DNA of 64,000 nt from Papaver somniferum. Lineage: Eukaryota; Streptophyta; Magnoliopsida; Ranunculales; Papaveraceae. Under the pieces are notes generated by a model. It did not search any database and was not told the DNA's origin. It saw nothing but the letters and a program-made list of their open reading frames with translations. Below, one piece after another: positions 22,572 to 33,860 of the stretch. Position 1 is the stretch's first letter. Every line of letters starts with the position of its first letter. The stretch spans positions 13,454,001-13,518,000 of the forward strand of contig NW_020621936.1 in the NCBI RefSeq assembly GCF_003573695.1. The letters are read 5' to 3'. A program made the translations under genes and the position numbers.

Positions 22572-25172
22572 TGATGAGTGCCAAATATTGTATATATCTA
22601 TCCCTTTTTGTTGGCATTTTAACTCATCTTTTGTGCATTAATTCTACATATTATCCCATATTCTGTATTTTCAGTGTTTTCAAGAATAAATATTTTTATT
22701 AATTAATTTTGTATTTTTAGGTAATAAATAAAGTTCGGATGAGTCGCGGAGCGAAAAGAGCAGAAAAGTAGTGAAAAGCCGGGAGAAATTACGCAAGGAA
22801 GCCGCGAAGAATGGTGCGCACAACCTCATTTTTACACACAAAAGCGCCTCCGTTTCTCAGCCGTCAGATCAGTTCCCAGAAGCATCCGATGGTCGCTCCT
22901 TCATAGAGCATCAAAATCTGAAGTCTCTGCCAAGCCACCAAGCGCTGAAATTTCAAGCCTTCAGATTAGATGGTAGTTGAATCCAACGGTCGCTCTTGCT
23001 GTGCATCGAAGTTTGATATATCCGCCTAACACTACAAACACCTAACTCCATCTGGCGTCGTTGATTTTGTTGTATTATATAATCCAGCGGTCGCTACAAA
23101 CTTCACTTCATCTCACCGTCCGATGATCTTTCATCTCCCTATCCACGGCTCAGCGTCGCAGATCATCAAAACTAGATACACTCGCCTCACACCCCCTAGC
23201 GACCGAGCACCTACACCTCAACAAAACGCACCCTTCCCTTCTCCATCGAACCATCTCCTCCATCACCCCCTCTGCAGAACCGCCATGCCCCGTACCACCA
23301 CCATGTCCATCTCCATCACCACCACCTCACCCCAAATCACTCCACAATTTCTCCCCAACTCTATTCTACCTAAAACCCATCACGTACCATCTCTTTAATC
23401 ATCATTTACAACCTCAATTTCTCATCTCTCTGCCTGAAACCCTAGGTGAGAAATTGGTGATATAAATGATGATTAAAGCATCAATTGGAGCTCGAGAGGA
23501 ACGAGAAGAAGCAGGAGAAGAGTGGGTCGACGAGATGGAGCGTGAGTTATTCATCAACAGTAGGTAAATCATTTCACCAAACCCTAGTTCTACTGTTTTG
23601 GGTGAAAATTGGGGGAAAGCCCTAATGATGTAATTGGACTATAAATTGGGACTATGGGTTGTGTTAGAAGACATGTTGGGACTAGCCACATCCCGAACTT
23701 TCAGTTCTGTTAACTGTTAACTTTAGTTCAGTTCACTTTCAGTTAATGTTCAGTTCAATTTGCTGCTAATGTTCAGTTCCATGTTTCAGTCAAAATTCAG
23801 TCATGTTCACTGTTAGTTATTTATAGTTAATGTTCATGTTCTGTTAAACTTGTTGTTAGTTAAATGTTCATTGTTAATACTTGTATCCTGTTAATGCTAT
23901 CCATTCCTGTTGATGTTTGTTACATGTTCATTGTTGTTGCTCCTGTCACTGTCAGTTACATGATGGAATACTAGGCTAGATATCTTAAAAGCTTTGTGCT
24001 AATTGTGCAATGGCAAGAAATCAGTGCTCATAGCAAGCTGATTTTCTTGCCATTCTTGTTGTATGCTTAGGTTGCACTTTGATTGAGTATTGGGAGAAGC
24101 TAGTGCTTATAGCAAGCTAGCTTTCACCCATTCTATAGGAATGCCTGTATTCTGCCTAGTATTGCTTCTATTCATGTCAGTTTTCACCTCATTTGCCCTT
24201 GGCCTCAGGCCTTGGTTCAATTTTGTGTTGCCTTTGTGTCATTTCATTTTGCTTTCATTTTGTTTTGTTGCTGTTTTGCTTTGTTCCATTGTTCTGGTTC
24301 TGTATTGATTTTGTTTTGTTTTTGCCTTGCTGCTTCTTCCCCTGCCCTGCAACTCTGTTGCTTCTCCTGTTTGCATTGTCTTTACTGCTTCAGCAGCTGC
24401 AGCTGTTACTGCAACTCTGTTGTGCTGCATACTGTGATTTTCCATTGCTTCCCCTGCAGCACTTGTGTTGTATTGTCTTGTGCACTGCTTGTGCTTCACT
24501 GCTGTTCCCCTGCTGCAGCTTGTTGCACTGCATTGCTGTGCATTTTCTGTGCTGCTGCCACTTCTCCTGGTGTGCTGCTACTGGTGCCTGCTGCACTGCT
24601 ACTTGCCTCTCTGCAGCTGCTGCTGCCAATCATCTTTCTCTGAGCTCTTGCACTTCTGCTGCTGTGCATTGGCCTCCTTCCACTGCTGCTGCCTTCCATG
24701 GCCAAGCCAAAGACTGTGCTTTCAACTGAGCCCAAAAGCTCAGTTCACTCTCAATCCTTTGAATTCCATTAGCCCAAAGCCTAAACTCAGTAACCAAGCC
24801 CAGAGCATAACTTGGGTCATCAGCAGACCAAAATCAAAGCCCAGTTGTTTAAGACCAAAGCCCAAACTCATTAAGGCCCAATCCAACTTAACTGTGGGCT
24901 TAATCAAAAGCCTAAGTTTAAGGCCAAAGCCCATTTGCACTTCAAAGACAAACTGAGCCCATGCTCAGTTCATTTTAACAAGCCCATTAGCACTTTAAGC
25001 CCAACACTTCCAAAGGGCTTCTAAGCCCAAAGCAAATTTAGGAACCCAATTAGCTAAGACACATTTCCGAAACACACCCAGTCTCTGTGGATCGACCCGT
25101 ACTTGCACATTTGCCACTTTCGACACCGTGCACTTGCGGTTATAATTTGTAGGACCTTTTAGAAGCCTACCA
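22572..25172 (+). repeat. 5' LTR of A2
   Basis: This 2,601-bp LTR runs from TGATGAGTGCC to GAAGCCTACCA. The region 24,190-24,720 is T/C/G-rich with many TGC/CTG triplets, which keeps several overlapping frames open (24193-24729, 24465-24956). These are not credible genes, because the partner LTR shifts frames with small indels. 24,730-25,060 is dense in AGCCCA/GGGCTT words. Confidence 0.92.
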
Positions 25173-25260
25173 AGTTTTTGGCGCCGTTGCCGGGGACTAC
25201 CAAGTTTTTGGCGCCGTTGCCGGGGACTACCAAGTTTTTGGCGCCGTTGCCGGGGATTGG
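25171..25260 (+). repeat. Three tandem 30-bp copies of the primer-binding-site segment (A2)
   Basis: The unit CAAGTTTTTGGCGCCGTTGC plus CGGGGACTAC occurs three times (25171, 25201, 25231). Each contains the full tRNA-Asp type site TGGCGCCGTTGCCGGGGA, a perfect match to the tRNA-Asp 3' end. The copies are identical except the tail of the last. Normal elements have one site. Confidence 0.95.
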
Positions 25261-25884
25261 TGCTGTGTTTTATCTGTGTTTTTATTAGCTAATTTGTATT
25301 TCATGTCATAGCATTTGCATCTGCATCTGCTTCATTTCATTTGCTGTTGGACCTGCTGTTTTGAACCTGTTTTTCCTCTGCTGGGACGCCACCAAGGAAA
25401 AGAACCAAAACCCAACTGGGTTTTTGCAACAATATCAGAGCAGCTGGGCTGTGCTAAAAAGGTAAGCCTAAACCCATTCCATTTGAGAGAACCCAACCTG
25501 TGGGCTTCCAAAATTTTTTTTGTGGGCTTGTAATAATTAACCCAATTTTTTTGGGCTTTTTATTTTTCTATTTTGGGTTTGTAATAATTTATTTGTGGGC
25601 TTGTATTTATTTTTTGTGGGCTTGTTTAAATTCTTTCATTGGACTTGTATTTTGAACTCTGGGTTTAAACCCAGCTGAGCTTGTAAGCATCAATTGGACT
25701 TGTATTCCACTCGAAAGTGGACCTCGAAACCAAAGTTTTAAAACAAACGTCGGGCCTTAACCAACTGGGCCAAATTAAACTTTCAAAATTAAAACTTAGT
25801 GTTTCGTGGGCCGCAGCCTTCCATCCATTTCATTAGAGGCTTGCACAGTGGGCTTGCTCCCATACAAAAACCAAATTTTATTTA

Positions 25885-25939
<55 letters not shown>

Positions 25940-26671
25940 TATTCCTTTTGTATATATTTTGCTAATCCAATTTGATCTCGGCTAAAATATGTTGGATTTT
26001 TGCCTTGAATAACGGAGTTTTAATTCTGCTTTCGCCGAAATCGGGTATTCTCTCTCCTTTTACTCTACTCAACATGTCCCTTTCCATATGTTGCATTTTA
26101 ATTCTTTCCATATTTTGAAACATTGAGGACAATGTTTAGTTTAGGTTTGGGGGTATAGAGTAGATACCATGATAATTTGCCATAATTGAAAACGAACTCC
26201 TTCTTTTTGAAAAAATTGAAAAATTCCAAAAAAAAATTGAAAAATCAAAATTCTAAAAAATTAAAAAATTGAAAAAAAAAAAAATCATAAAAATGGAGCT
26301 CATTTACCTTGAAATGTTGACTCTTGTGCAAATATGTATAATTATTAGGAGTCTTAGTCTAGATATTTAGGCACCCTGATTCTAGCACAATTCACATCGT
26401 GATAAGAAATTTGCACGCGCACGATCTACCAATACATGTATGGCCTCGATCTTCAAGGTGTTGGATAGGAAGTTACGATTGCCAATCACTTTAGAATACT
26501 GAACGAAACTTGACTAGCTTGTTCTTTGGTTGGTTGGGATAGAAGGTGGAGGTTACATTAAGAAAGACAACCATCGAATTTAACTGGGTGCATCAAAAAG
26601 GGCTACCTCTTGCAAAGTGTCATGTAATCTTTTGTTTCCTTTTGTATATGTATCAAAAGTGTTTCCTTGTT

Positions 26672-26718
<47 letters not shown>

Positions 26719-27405
26719 GATGTATATTCAGAAAAAAAAAAAAAAAAAAAAAATCAGAAAATACAAAAAAAAAAAAAAAAAAAAAAAATTCAAGTATTTA
26801 TCAATTCCATCATCTCTTGTTCCAAAAATAAAAGAGAATAGTCAATGTAAATAAGAGTCATGTAAATAGTCTTTTGTTTTTGTGTTGTAAGCAAGGAGGG
26901 TGTATGCCATTGATGTACAACGCGAGTAATTGTGAAATACCTCCAACTCATTCACAATTCTCGTAAAGTCCGGACAGCTAGCTAGATTTCGACCTCAGTT
27001 CTTAGCCTGAGAAACTATCTCTTGGTGATTAGTAGTCATGACTTCAGATCTTTCTTTACACATGTGTAGATACACTTTACACTCTTATCACATGTCTTTT
27101 TTTTTATCAGTGCTAGGATTGTGCCTTCGATAGCTAGATTGACATCTCCATTTTGCTGTGAGCTTAACTGTTTTGCACATGTCACGTTTGATGGAATCTG
27201 AGCTTATATTTTGTCCTTAGGTTTTGTAGGCACACCTCTGGTAAACCTTCACGAGACTTCAACTCGTCCACTAGGGACACTTAGTGGTTTAAAAGGCTTA
27301 GTGCATACGCTAAATGCATTCGAGAGACCAGCGACAGTGGTATAGTTAGGATTTCCTTAGTTTTGTTTTACTTGAGGACAAGTAAAATTCAGGTTTGGGG
27401 GTATT
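25261..27405 (+). other. Internal region of A2 without coding sequence
   Basis: Leader-like sequence (GGGCTTGTAATAATT blocks) runs to about 25,885 and then meets a 45-base A run (25,890-25,934). After it comes the 3' noncoding region shared with A1 (about 25,960-27,405). gag-pol is missing as a block at the A run. Further A tracts lie at 26,673-26,717, 26,732-26,753 and 26,765-26,788. The PPT AGGTTTGGGGGTATT (27,391-27,405) precedes the 3' LTR. Confidence 0.88.
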
Positions 27406-30018
27406 TGATGAGTGCCAAATATTGTATATATCTATCCCTTTTTGTTGGCATTTAACTCATCTTTTGTGCATTAATTCTACATATTATCCCATATTCTGTA
27501 TTTTCAGTGTTTTCAAGAATAAATATTTTTATTAATTAATTTTGTATTTTTAGGTAATAAATAAAGTTCGGATGAGTCGCGGAGCGAAAAGAGCAGAAAA
27601 GTAGTGAAAAGCCGGGAGAAATTACGCAAGGAAGCCGCGAAGAATGGTGCGCACAACCTCATTTTCTACACACAAAAGCGCCTCCGTTCTCAGCCGTCAG
27701 ATCAGTTCCCAGAAGCATCCGATGGTCGCTCCTTCATAGAGCATCAAAATCTGAAGTCTCTGCCAAGCACCACAGCGCTGAAATTTCAAGCCTTCAGATT
27801 AGATGGTAGTTGAATCCAACGGTCGCTCTCTTGCTGTGCATCGAAGTTTGATATCTCCGCCTAACACTACAACACCTAACTCCATCTGGCGTCGTTGATT
27901 TTGTTGTATTATATAATCCAGCGGTCGCTACAAACTTCACTTCATCTCACCGTCCGATTGATCTTTCATCTCCCTATCCCACGGCTCAGCGTCGCAGATC
28001 ATCAAACTAGATACACTCGCCTCACACCCTAGCGACCGAGCACCTACACCTCAAACAAACGCACCCTTCCCTTCTCCATCGAACCATCTCCTCCATCACC
28101 CCCCTGCAGAACCGCCATGCCCCGTACCACCACCATGTCCATCTCCATCACCACCACCTCACCCCAAATCACTCCACTAATTTCTCCCCAACTCTATTCT
28201 ACCTAAACCCATCACGTACCATCTCTTTAATCATCATTTACAACCTCAATTTCTCATCTCTCTGCCTGAAACCCTAGGTGAGAAATTGGTGATATAAATG
28301 ATGATTAAAGCATCAATTGGAGCTCGAGAGGAACGAGAAGAAGCAGGAGAAGAGTGGGTCGACGAGATGGAGCGAGTATCTCATCAACAGTAGGTAAATC
28401 AATTTCACCAAACCCTAGTTCTACTGTTTTGGGTGAAAATTGGGGGAAAGCCCTAATGATGTAATTGACTATAAATTGGGACTATGGGTTGTGTTAGAAG
28501 ACATGTTGGGACTAGCCCACATCCAGAACTTTCAGTTCTGTTAACTGTTAACTTTAGTTCAGTTCACTTTTCAGTTAATGTTCAGTTCAATTTGCTGCTA
28601 ATGTTCAGTTCCATGTTTCAGTCAAAATTCAGTCATGTTCACTGTTAGTTATTTATAGTTAATGTTCATGTTCTGCTGTTAAACTTGTTGTTAGTTAAAT
28701 GTTCATTGTTAATACTTGTATCCTGTTAATGCTATCCATTCCTGTTGATGTTTGTTACATGTTCATTGTTGTTGCTCCTGTCACTGTCAGTTACATGATG
28801 GAATACTAGGCTAGATATCTTAAAAGCTTTGTGCTAATTGTGCAATGGCAAGAAATCAGTGCTCATAGCAAGCTGATTTTCTTGCCATTCTTGTTGTATG
28901 CTTAGGTTGCACTTTGATTGAGTATTGGGAGAAGCTAGTGCTTATAGCAAGCTAGCTTTCAACCCATTCTATAGGAATGCCTGTATTCTGCCTAGTATTG
29001 CTTCTATTCATGTCAGTTTCACCTCATCTTTGCCCTTGGCCTCAGGCCTTGGTTCAATTTTGTGTTGCCTTTGTGTCATTTCATTTTGCTTTCATTTTGT
29101 TTTGTTGCTGTTTTGCTTTGTTCCATTGTTCTGGTTCTGTATTGATTTTGTTTTGTTTTTGCCTTGCTGTTTCTTCCCTGCCCTGCAACTCTGTTGCTTC
29201 TCCTGTTTGCATTGTCTTTACTGCTTCAGCAGCTGCAGCTGTTACTGCAACTCTGTTGCTGCTGCACTACTGTGCATTTTCCATTGCTTGCCCCTGCAGC
29301 ACTTGTGCTGTATTGCTCTTGTGCACTGCTTGTGCTTCACTGCTGTTTCCCCTGCTGCAGCTCTGTTGCACTGCATTGCTGTGCATTTTCTGTGCTGCTG
29401 CCACTTCTCCTGGTGTGCTGCTACTGGTGCCTGCTGCACTGCTACTTGCCTCTCTGCAGCTGCTGCTGCCAATCATCTTTCTCTGAGCTCTTGCACTTCT
29501 GCTGCTGTGCATTGCCTCCCTTCCACTGCTGCTGCCTTCCATGGCCAAGCCAAAGACTGCTGCTTCAACTGAGCCCAAAAGCTCAGTTCACTCTCAATCC
29601 TTTGAATTCCATAGTAAGCCCAAAGCCTAACTCAGTAACCAAGCCCAGAGCATAACTTGGGCTCATCAGCAGACCAAAATCAAAGCCCAGTTGTTTAAGA
29701 CCAAAGCCCAAACTCATTAAGGCCCAATCCAACTTAACTGTGGGCTTAATCAAAAGCCTAAGTTTAAGGCCAAAGCCCATTTGCACTTCAAAGACAAACT
29801 GAGCCCATGCTCAGTTCATTTTAACAAGCCCATTAGCACTTTAAGCCCAACACTTCCAAAGGGCTTCTAAGCCCAAAGCAAATTTAGGAACCCAATTAGC
29901 TAAGACACATTTCCGAAACACACCCAGTCTCTGTGGATCGACCCGTACTTGCACATTTGCCACTTTCGACACCGTGCACTTGCGGTTATAATTTGTAGGA
30001 CCTCTTAGAAGCCTACCA
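27406..30018 (+). repeat. 3' LTR of A2
   Basis: This 2,613-bp LTR is nearly identical to 22572-25172 apart from small indels and substitutions, so the insertion looks younger than A1. Its ORFs (28925-29572 and others) are low-complexity shadows. Confidence 0.92.
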
Positions 30019-30215
30019 TTAAGTCCGAACCATTTATCAGGTAAACATACTTCGTTGTTGTATTGTTTCGATCTCGTATCCATAGATGATCACACGAAGT
30101 GTGAACCGATTTGTTGTATTGTCTCGACTCAGTCCATAGACAATCACTTTCGGAGAAAGAACTTATAGGTGGAAAAGTTTAGTTTGAGGTATATTTGGGT
30201 ACCCTCGTCTTTTCA
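30019..30215 (+). mobile_element. TTAAG duplication and end of LTR B2
   Basis: After the duplication (30,019-30,023) the B LTR resumes with TCCGAACCATTTATCAGG and ends ACCCTCGTCTTTTCA at 30,215. It matches the last ~190 bp of B1 and, in reverse, of B3. The next six bases, TTGGTA, equal the start of the B primer-binding site; then the sequence switches to the end of a minus-strand coding region. Confidence 0.85.
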
Positions 30216-30703
30216 TTGGTACTATTTTCCCACTCTGTCGATCTTCCAATGAGATGTGTTGAAATGGTATCGTGCTCAATTTCAACTCCAGTAATCAAGT
30301 GATTACATTCCACATTGTACTCAATAGCATTAGAAATTGTCTTACGATCAACACAGTAGAGTCCTTGACCAACAAGAGTAACAAAGGTAAGGTTTTTATG
30401 ATCAACATTATGAATATTCACATAAAAGACTCTTACCATATCAGGTGCATATTTTTCAAAATCAAAAAGCTTTCCCCAGTTTCGATCTTGAACAAACTTC
30501 ACATAATCCTTATCTTGGACATCTGGATCGAATTTCTTTTCAGCAGTGAATTCCATCCTCTTGAGAGTTTCGTATTTCCTAAAGCATGAGATGTCAACAA
30601 AACGAGTAAATTCATGCTTGTTATCAATACTGTTAGGAAATCTGATCCTACCAATATCATCATATCTGACTCGGTCATCAGATGATGTGTCTCTTAATAA
30701 CAA
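30179..30703 (-). pseudogene. Retrotransposon-associated protein resembling the plant Transposase_32 domain
   Basis: The 174-codon frame contains KFVQDRNWGKLFDFEKYAPD, RVFYVNIHNVDHKNLTFVTL and VDRKTISNAIEYN. This resembles the putative plant transposon protein domain (Pfam Transposase_32) found in plant retroelement ORFs; its biochemical role is unknown. Its last dozen codons read into the oppositely oriented B2 LTR, so the natural C terminus is missing. It belongs to the internal region that starts at the primer-binding site at 31,692. The family call rests on motif impression only. Confidence 0.5.
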
Positions 30704-31151
30704 AAATATGAAAAACCCTAGTTACAGTTTCGATCAGTCTTCCCCAATATGTTTGTACACATAACAAGAGATTATCTTTTATAGGAAGAATAGATATCAA
30801 AAACCGGAAATAACTAGCTTTAGGAAATTCTACCAAAATCGAAAACCGAGCCTTGTGGGCAAACAATTCTGATTTTATATCTAGGTCTTTCTTTTGGAAA
30901 ATCGGTTTTTCATGGTCTGAATCTTTATCTTGGATTGATTCCATGTTTTTGTCCAAAAATATGTTTACTCTTTTATTACCAAAATTTGATAACATCATTT
31001 CAAATTCACTCAAGAATTTTCTAATAGAGTATGCAGAGATAATTTTGAACAAAATATAATATTTGTTAAAAGTACCATTAGAATCATAAACCCTATAATA
31101 TTTTAAAAGATCACTTGCTTCATTAAAACAGTTGTGAGGTGTATGAAGCAA
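30678..31151 (-). pseudogene. Unrecognised ORF in the B3 internal region
   Basis: This 157-codon frame overlaps the next ORF (30703-30179) by 26 bases on the same strand. I recognise no motif; it is rich in Phe, Leu, Lys and Ile, as expected for degraded AT-rich coding sequence. It lies downstream of the B3 primer-binding site, so it is probably decayed gag-pol or linker sequence. Confidence 0.3.
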
Positions 31152-31375
31152 TCCATTGTTAATAGAATTATTAATTTAAAACTCATTCCTTGTAGGAGTA
31201 CAAATTTTCCAAAATCGCATCCTAGGTAGCGATACATTGACAGTCTTAGATCTAAAAATGTACATATATACACTTAAAAAGGATTTCCAAAATATATTTA
31301 AGATTCCATATTTTTCAAAAACACAATAGCCATGGTTCATTTAATAAAAAATTCTGAGAGGAATCTTATGCATTT

Positions 31376-31615
31376 TCAAGATACAACCTGTCTCATAGAG
31401 TATTGTATCATTGTTACTAAACATGTTAGTATCCAGGGAAATGATATAAATCCTATGATATCATATTGATTATATAAGTCCTTCAAGACATACATAGTCA
31501 AAATTCCAATTCCTAATACATTTAGGAGTAAGAGTATTACATACTTCATTCGTGTCTTCCACCACGATTTTTTGAAGTAGTCAAATCCTGCCGTTACGTT
31601 AACTGAATCAGACAT
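31376..31615 (-). pseudogene. Short ORF after the B3 primer-binding site, possible gag start remnant
   Basis: The ATG lies about 65 bases after the primer-binding site on the same strand, where gag of a Ty1/copia-like element would begin. The first 30 residues include FKKSWWKTRMKYVI, which loosely resembles the W-K-x-R-M motif near the start of copia gag. The remainder is hydrophobic and does not look like gag. The evidence is weak. Confidence 0.3.
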
Positions 31616-31680
31616 AGATTCAATTTCCTATAGGTTGGATCGCACCAAACAAAGATTGTTAGATATTTTCGTGTTTGCCT

Positions 31681-31692
31681 GCTCCGATACCA
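31681..31692 (-). other. Primer-binding site, tRNA-Met-like (B3)
   Basis: Read on the minus strand this is TGGTATCGGAGC, which differs from the initiator tRNA-Met complement at one base. It starts three bases after the LTR end (TTTTCA). It sets the orientation of the B3 element as leftward. Confidence 0.82.
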
Positions 31693-31694
31693 AT

Positions 31695-32630
31695 TGAAAA
31701 GACGAGGGTACCCAAATATACCTCAATCTAAAACTTTTCCACCTATAAGTCATTTCTCTGAAAGTGATTGTCTATGGATTGAGTCGACATCGGTTCATAC
31801 TTCATGTGATCGTCTATGGATACGAAATCGAGACAACAACAACAAGATAACTTGCGTGATTGACTATGGATACAAGATCGAGACAATACAACAACGAAGT
31901 ATGTTTACTTGATAATAGGTTCAGACTTAACCGATAACAATAGGATTGCTATCAAGTAAATAGGAATTAACGTTTTTGTATTTTACTTCTAATTATAATT
32001 GCAGAAATATAAAAGTAAAAGACACATCAAGATTTTGTTAACGAGGAAACCGCAAATGCAGAAAAACCCCGGTACCTTGTCCAGAATTGAATACTCTCAG
32101 GATTAAGCCGCTATACAAAATCTAAAACATCTTCGTATAGTTGAGACCAAGCAACTAAACCTATAGTTCACCTCCGTATGTATCCCTGCGCCTCCAACTT
32201 GCAATAAGTCACACACTTGGAATAATTCCTTTGGTTCGTATTTCAAACAATAAAGGAACAACAAATCTGTTCGGTAACAACTCTTTTCAAACAAGTGATA
32301 TGAGTTTGACAAAAGGCTCTTCCGTTTATCCCAATAAACTCCTTTTTCAGGTCCTTAGATCTATCTTTTCAACAACTACCAAAGTAATTATTAAGGCTAT
32401 GCAATCAATTGAATCACAAAGAATTGTATTGATTCCTTTCTACTCAACTAATCAATCAAATCTATCATAAAGATAAACCGATTATAGTTGGATCCCCAAC
32501 CGATCAAGTTTTGTGCACACCAAAGATTATGAACCCAAATCAGAAATCTTATTTGTCTTCAAATCTTCTTAGATCTTAAATAAACACCTGCACACAATAA
32601 ACTAGAATCTTGTGAGTAACAAAAATCTGA
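31695..32630 (-). mobile_element. LTR B3, 3' portion (minus orientation)
   Basis: The reverse complement matches the last ~930 bp of B1 and B2, ending CCCTCGTCTTTTCA next to the primer-binding site. At 32,630 the match stops where an unrelated LTR begins (TGTGCCACGTGGCACA), so the upstream part of B3 was displaced or lost. Confidence 0.82.
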
Positions 32631-32646
32631 TGTGCCACGTGGCACA
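32631..32646. repeat. Perfect 16-bp palindrome at the LTR start
   Basis: TGTGCCACGTGGCACA equals its own reverse complement and contains the CACGTG (G-box) core. A related, imperfect CGACGTGTGGCGCAATGTTAAAGG follows about 90 bp downstream of the first GGCACACCATTAAAGG. Confidence 0.9.
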
Positions 32647-33317
32647 CCATTAAAGGTGGAGTAACTTATTATGTTACAACAACGCACACTATATCTCTCC
32701 TTAGGATGCTAAGTTATGATGTTATCTATATCGACGTGTGGCGCAATGTTAAAGGTTGGAGTATCAAAATACGCTACAATGGAGTACACCAAATCACCAC
32801 CAAGATTTCTTAGTTATTAAGCAATAGGTTGTAGTATAGGCACATGGGTGTGTCTGTCTGTCAGAGGTAGTTGAGTAGTCTGCACAGCTTTTAGTATGAA
32901 GGCGCAGGTACGCGGTCAACGAATGTATAACTTGTACAGAGGTTTCACAGTTCACGATGGCACATGGGGAAATCTAAGGTGGCATCATTTGATTGGAGAT
33001 GGTGGGCGGCCAACGAAGGTACTAGATTAACCAAGGACCATCAGATCTCGATGGGAACATCAAACACCAAATAAATCCATGATGCTTGTGGAGCTATAAA
33101 TACCCATCATCAAGGTTTTTAAATCGTGAATCGAAACGTGAATCGTTTTTCTATTTTCACGAATCATATCGTATGTTGAATCGTGAATCGTAGATTTTTG
33201 GTTCATTTTTGAATCGTATTTTGGTTACTAATAATATAGATTCATGGGAAATATTTGACAATAATCATAACTTATGATTTTATAACTAGTATATATCTTC
33301 AAAATAAATCACCAACA

Positions 33318-33388
33318 GACGAGTTGGCACAGTGGTAGAATGGTTTGTCTCATAAACCTGATGTCCTAGGTTCGTATCTCTACATCCC
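33318..33388 (+). ncRNA. tRNA-Met-derived sequence (tRNA pseudogene or SINE head)
   Basis: TGGCACAGTGG (33,325-33,335) fits the RNA polymerase III A box. GTCTCATAAACCTGA gives a CAT anticodon context as in tRNA-Met. GGTTCGTATCTC (33,369-33,380) approximates a B box. Acceptor-stem pairing is poor, so this is not a functional tRNA. The surrounding 33,115-33,530 is rich in GAATCG words, so it may be a larger insertion whose ends I cannot fix. Confidence 0.5.
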
Positions 33389-33770
33389 CTTAATTTCACT
33401 TGGTCAAAAGAGTCCAAATCGTAAGTCAACATCGGTCAAAGTACGATTCATTAGAGGGAACGATTCAGGGACTCGATTTAAATCGAGTTGATAATATTTG
33501 GAGCGAATCGTACGAGTCAACTCGTGAGAATGGGGACTTTGGGGTGAGCTAAGATTAAAGAAAAGACTCATCTCTCTACTTTCTCTCTTATTTACTAGAG
33601 CTTCATAATTTCTTCAATGTAGTTCTTCCACCTAAATCTAACAAGATCAATAATAAACTTATCATCTTTACCCGTGGACGTAGGTTAAGATCAATCGAAC
33701 CACGTAATCTCTTGTGTGATTTATTAGCTTAGTTGCACTTACATTATCTTCTCACTTAACTATTTACTTA

Positions 33771-33860
33771 CTGAGTTATCTCTGTTCTTAGAGTTATCTC
33801 TGTTTTCTGAGTTATCTATGTTCTCTGAGTTATCTCTATTCTCTGAGTTATCTCTGTTCA
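33771..33860 (+). repeat. 18-bp tandem repeat, five units
   Basis: CTGAGTTATCTCTGTTCT and close variants are repeated five times without gaps. Further diverged TTATCT/TATCTC words follow to about 33,920. Confidence 0.85.

Larger units (their letters stand above)
22572..30018 (+). mobile_element. A2: non-autonomous Athila-related LTR retrotransposon
   Basis: Two LTRs of about 2.6 kb (22572-25172 and 27406-30018) flank a 2.2-kb internal region without any gag or pol. TTAAG target duplications and the empty site in B1 prove insertion. It shares the first ~1 kb of LTR and the 3' noncoding region with A1 but ends GAAGCCTACCA and has a different second LTR half. It would depend on proteins of a coding relative. 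Confidence 0.93.

Noticed and set aside
24193..24729. ORF of 178 codons rich in Leu and Cys, and others at 28925-29655
   Set aside because: They lie in a TGC/CTT-rich part of the A2 LTRs, overlap in all frames, and change frame between the two LTR copies.
33318..33388. Functional tRNA-Met gene
   Set aside because: Acceptor and T-arm pairing are poor and the B box is degenerate; it is better described as tRNA-derived.
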